Shown: one piece after another, positions 61,371-64,000 of the stretch
How positions within the stretch are numbered: position 1 is the stretch's first letter
Layout: each line of letters starts with the position of its first letter
Translations under genes and position numbers: made by a program
The notes under the pieces: generated by a model
What the model was told of the DNA's origin: nothing
Database searches by the model: none
The model's input: the letters and a program-made list of their open reading frames with translations, nothing else
Assembly (NCBI RefSeq): GCF_045679555.1
Contig: NC_092091.1
Location: 74,463,580-74,527,579 of the forward strand
Length of the DNA stretch: 64,000 bases
Source of the DNA: Salvelinus alpinus
Taxonomy: Eukaryota > Chordata > Actinopteri > Salmoniformes > Salmonidae
Reading direction: 5' to 3'

Positions 61371-62376
61371 GGTTCTATGTCTCTCATTGTAAACACAGTT
61401 GTTATTTCAGAAAGTTGGCTATTGCAGACATAAGCCTATGCCATATTATTGACTGTTTAAGAGTATTATCAAGGCAGGATTGCAGTTGCAGCTTTAGAAA
61501 TAATGTATTGATAACTCAAACATCATGTTTTGGTCAAGTCAAGTCAAATACTTTATATACCATTTAGAAGTATTCATATTACTGTAGGTCTATTATATAC
61601 AACACATTCAGTATTATGTCAAGAAAGAGAATAACAGAAAACAGTTACTTATTCTGTGACTGAAAATGCTGTAAATATCAAATGTAGTGTTACAAGGCAT
61701 TTTATTTTGGTGTTCAGTTCCTTATATCCACATTGAATTTCACAGCCATTTTGTCTGTGGTTAAAGAAGAAAGACAACAATCTATTTTACATACCAAGTT
61801 ATTTCAATGTATTAAATGAATGATGAACTGCCTATTCTTTGTGGCAGTTATACTGTCACAACATTTTTTTACCCCAAAAGGTTATTTGAGGAACCATTAA
61901 AGGGGGTTATTTGAAGAACTTCGGGGTTCCCCCATAGCTTAAATTTGAAGAACCCCTAATAGATCTTCCAGGAATCTTTTTTTTTGTGTAGTGCCATCTG
62001 GATGATGTGGCACGCAACCATTGGTTGATGCAATGCAACGCCTGAGCATTTAGTCAGACAGGAACTCAACAATGCTCTCTGCTGCATGATAAAACGTAGC
62101 TTTCTAGTCAGTCAGGGAATTTCTGGTAAATTATGTTCTCTGCTACAGCCAAGGAGAGATTTTCTCCTGTATTTGCTTTGCATGGATAAAAGACAATGGG
62201 CGCGTTCCAGTGGATCACTTTTGTCAAGTCGGCCTTTAAGTGTGTTGAATAATGGGGATAGAAATTGCCCAACTTGCGACTACATGACAACTGCATGAAC
62301 TTTACAAAAACCATGAGATCAAAGGTCATAAAGTTTTGTCTGTAGTCACAGATTAACCATTACACATATATTATAT

Positions 62377-62584
62377 TTAACTAGACAAGTCAGTTAAGAA
62401 CAAATTCTTATTTACAATGACAGCTTACCCCGGCCAAACACGGACGATGCTGGGCCAATTGTGTGCCGCCCTATGAGACTCCCAATCACGGCCGGTTGTG
62501 ATACAGCCTGGAATCGAAACAAGGTCTGTAGTGACGCCTCTAGCACTGAGATGCAGTGCCTTAGACCACTGCGTCACTCAGGAT
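62377..62584 (-). mobile_element. tRNA-derived SINE (right copy)
   Basis: Same insertion as 23,815-24,022, nearly identical. Confidence 0.85.
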
Positions 62585-62726
62585 TCCCTTGACCAGATAC
62601 TCCAGCTGCTCTAACAATGGAAAGAAATGTATTCAAAAATAGAAGGCAGTCGGGAGGAGGCAAGATCAGGTGGGACCATTCCAGCCAATGACAGGACAGA
62701 CACACGTGTGAACACCAGACACAACT

Positions 62727-62919
62727 CCTATATAAAGTGTTTTTTCTCAAAGTTCCTGGGATGTCACGTGTCCTACTTATATCAGTACACTCCTAACAAC
62801 CTTATCATTACAAAACGTCTAGTCGATCAAATACGCCAAAGTAGCAAATAAGCTATTCCATTTTTTGTTGACTAAACTCAACACTCTCATTGACCTCCAT
62901 ACAAACATTCCTCGCTTGG
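62727..62919 (+). promoter_or_regulatory. Candidate TATA promoter and first exon (right copy)
   Basis: cctatataaagtgtttt at about 62,730 and the donor cgcttggtgagc at about 62,918, as in the left copy. Confidence 0.4.
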
Positions 62920-62944
62920 TGAGCAACATTTTTTTTAAAGCCAC

Positions 62945-63338
62945 TGTCACGAGAATTTCTAGTTCCAATGATATTAACTCAAAACTCACTATATACTTTG
63001 ACCAATTCCCCGGTTAATAGAAGAATTGGACAAAGTCCCAGAAGTCTGCAAAGGTAAGTTCTTTATTCAGAGAGCTCTAAAAATCATACCATGGACATTT
63101 GGTTGGGTGGGGAGACCGCTTTCCCTGTTATCAGTTTCACAGTGGTCACAAGTTGTCTGCCACAGTTCCTTGTCTGTTAACAGTTCCTCTTTTCCTATGC
63201 ACATACATTCAAGCCAATATACAGTGACAGGGTGGAATACTGTTAGTTATTGTCTGAACATTACTTTAAACGTATAAATCATTTAGTCATTATCTTACTA
63301 TTACCTTAAACATATAAATCATATGAATTACTATAACA
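62945..63338 (-). mobile_element. Solo LTR, 394 bp, TSD gccac (right copy)
   Basis: Orthologous to 24,383-24,777. gccac at 62,940-62,944 and 63,339-63,343. Three to four bases differ between the copies. Confidence 0.85.
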
Positions 63339-63407
63339 GCCACCTGCTGGAGAAGACAGATTTTGGGCCAGTTATCTGTCTCTTCACCTCTTCCTCTCTG
63401 CTGCAGT

Positions 63408-63642
63408 CGATTGCAAGTTTGTGCAGTTGCTCTTCATCAACTTCATCTTGCAACCAGCGCCTGCATTGTGGGAGTCTTCAATCATGTTGTGTTTTTTTTC
63501 GACCCACGCAAACGTGACCAAAGAAGTGACTGAAACAGGAACCACCTTTGCCATGATTCATGTACACCGTGGATATTATGTACAAATGATTGAGATATTT
63601 GAGGCTCTCTCACCAATTGATAGTACTGCCATGTTGATCTGA
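63408..63642 (+). other. Exon-like segment, right copy
   Basis: Same frame and acceptor as 24,847-25,081 (CKFVQLLFINFILQPAPALW), with three or four substitutions and no stop before IDSTAMLI. Beyond it, tttcatctgcag at about 63,720 begins SYFSLTLKQAQHREGHVE then a stop, a possible last exon that is also open in the 37-kb copy but shifted in the left one. Confidence 0.35.
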
Positions 63643-64000
63643 GCCTTGCTGGTGAAAAACCACAACAGTGTCCAACTGTCAGCTGTTGCAGATGCACCTC
63701 CCCAGACTTTACTCCTCAACTTTCATCTGCAGTCAGTTACTTCAGCCTTACCCTCAAACAAGCCCAACATAGAGAGGGTCATGTAGAATAGCCTAGTAAA
63801 CCATTCTATCTACAGAAAGCTGCAGAGCTGTAGAATAAAGTGGACTGGTCCATATTGGTGTGAGACATACTAAATTGGCACAGCATAGGCTGATATACAT
63901 CATAAAAATGTTTTTTTTCAATACATATTTTTAAATTGAGTAGCAAATAAAAAGGTATATAAAATTCTATACGTGAATGAAATTCTCTTTCACCATTTGA

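Overview
The window reads as teleost nuclear DNA, most likely from a salmonid. This rests on sequence character: several Tc1/mariner-like transposons, tRNA-derived SINEs with the GGTTC-type B box, non-LTR elements ending in (gattt)n tails, many solo LTRs, long CA/GT/CT microsatellites and split genes with GT-AG introns. I see no bacterial operon structure. Only one gene looks intact: a two-exon GIMAP (immune-associated nucleotide-binding) GTPase on the minus strand at 45,662-48,158. Almost everything else is repeats, pseudogenes or duplicated DNA.

Layout. 1-968: a GIMAP exon 2/intron 1 pseudogene fragment. 1,013-25,430: 'left block', made of a Tc1 fragment, an unrecognised decayed protein-like segment, then an irregular tandem array (about 2.9-20.9 kb). 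The array alternates a spacer ('S') with an inverted-repeat-bounded unit ('E') that carries a 21-bp minisatellite, and it is peppered with LTR, TTAA-type, Tc1 and LINE insertions, including a nearly coding-complete 4-kb LINE nested in a Tc1 element. The array is followed by about 4.5 kb of lower-copy DNA with promoter-like and exon-like pieces. 25.5-33.5 kb: LINE and Tc1 debris, an inverted orphan copy of the GIMAP promoter and exon 1, and two inverted 21-bp minisatellites. 34.5-36.6 kb: an internally deleted hAT element next to a 54-bp minisatellite that encodes a Ser/Thr-rich mucin-like stretch on the minus strand. 36.7-38.6 kb: an older, shorter third copy of the low-copy segment. 38.65-43.64 kb: a broken TESK1-like kinase gene whose exon/intron boundary has become a 31-bp minisatellite of about 53 units and whose last exon carries about 1 kb of 36-bp repeats. 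45.6-48.2 kb: the GIMAP gene. 50-52.9 kb: SINE, Tc1 and gypsy fragments. 53.3-64 kb: 'right block', a second copy of the left block with a far shorter array.

Coordinate offsets between the blocks show their history. The offset is 52,285 bp near 1.3 kb, 52,832 after a 542-bp solo LTR that only the right copy has, about 52,820 at 4.2 kb, and 38,562 at 23.5-24.5 kb. The left array is therefore about 14.26 kb longer, while the DNA beyond it is almost collinear. Solo LTRs and a SINE present in the left and right copies but missing, with clean empty sites, from the 37-kb copy give an order: the 37-kb copy split first, then came those insertions, then the left/right duplication, then right- and left-specific insertions.

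No pathway or operon joins the genes. The biology here is genome dynamics: GIMAP copy-number turnover, minisatellites growing on exon boundaries and in coding sequence, and nested transposition. Family names for repeats come from recognisable protein motifs and termini, not from a database search.
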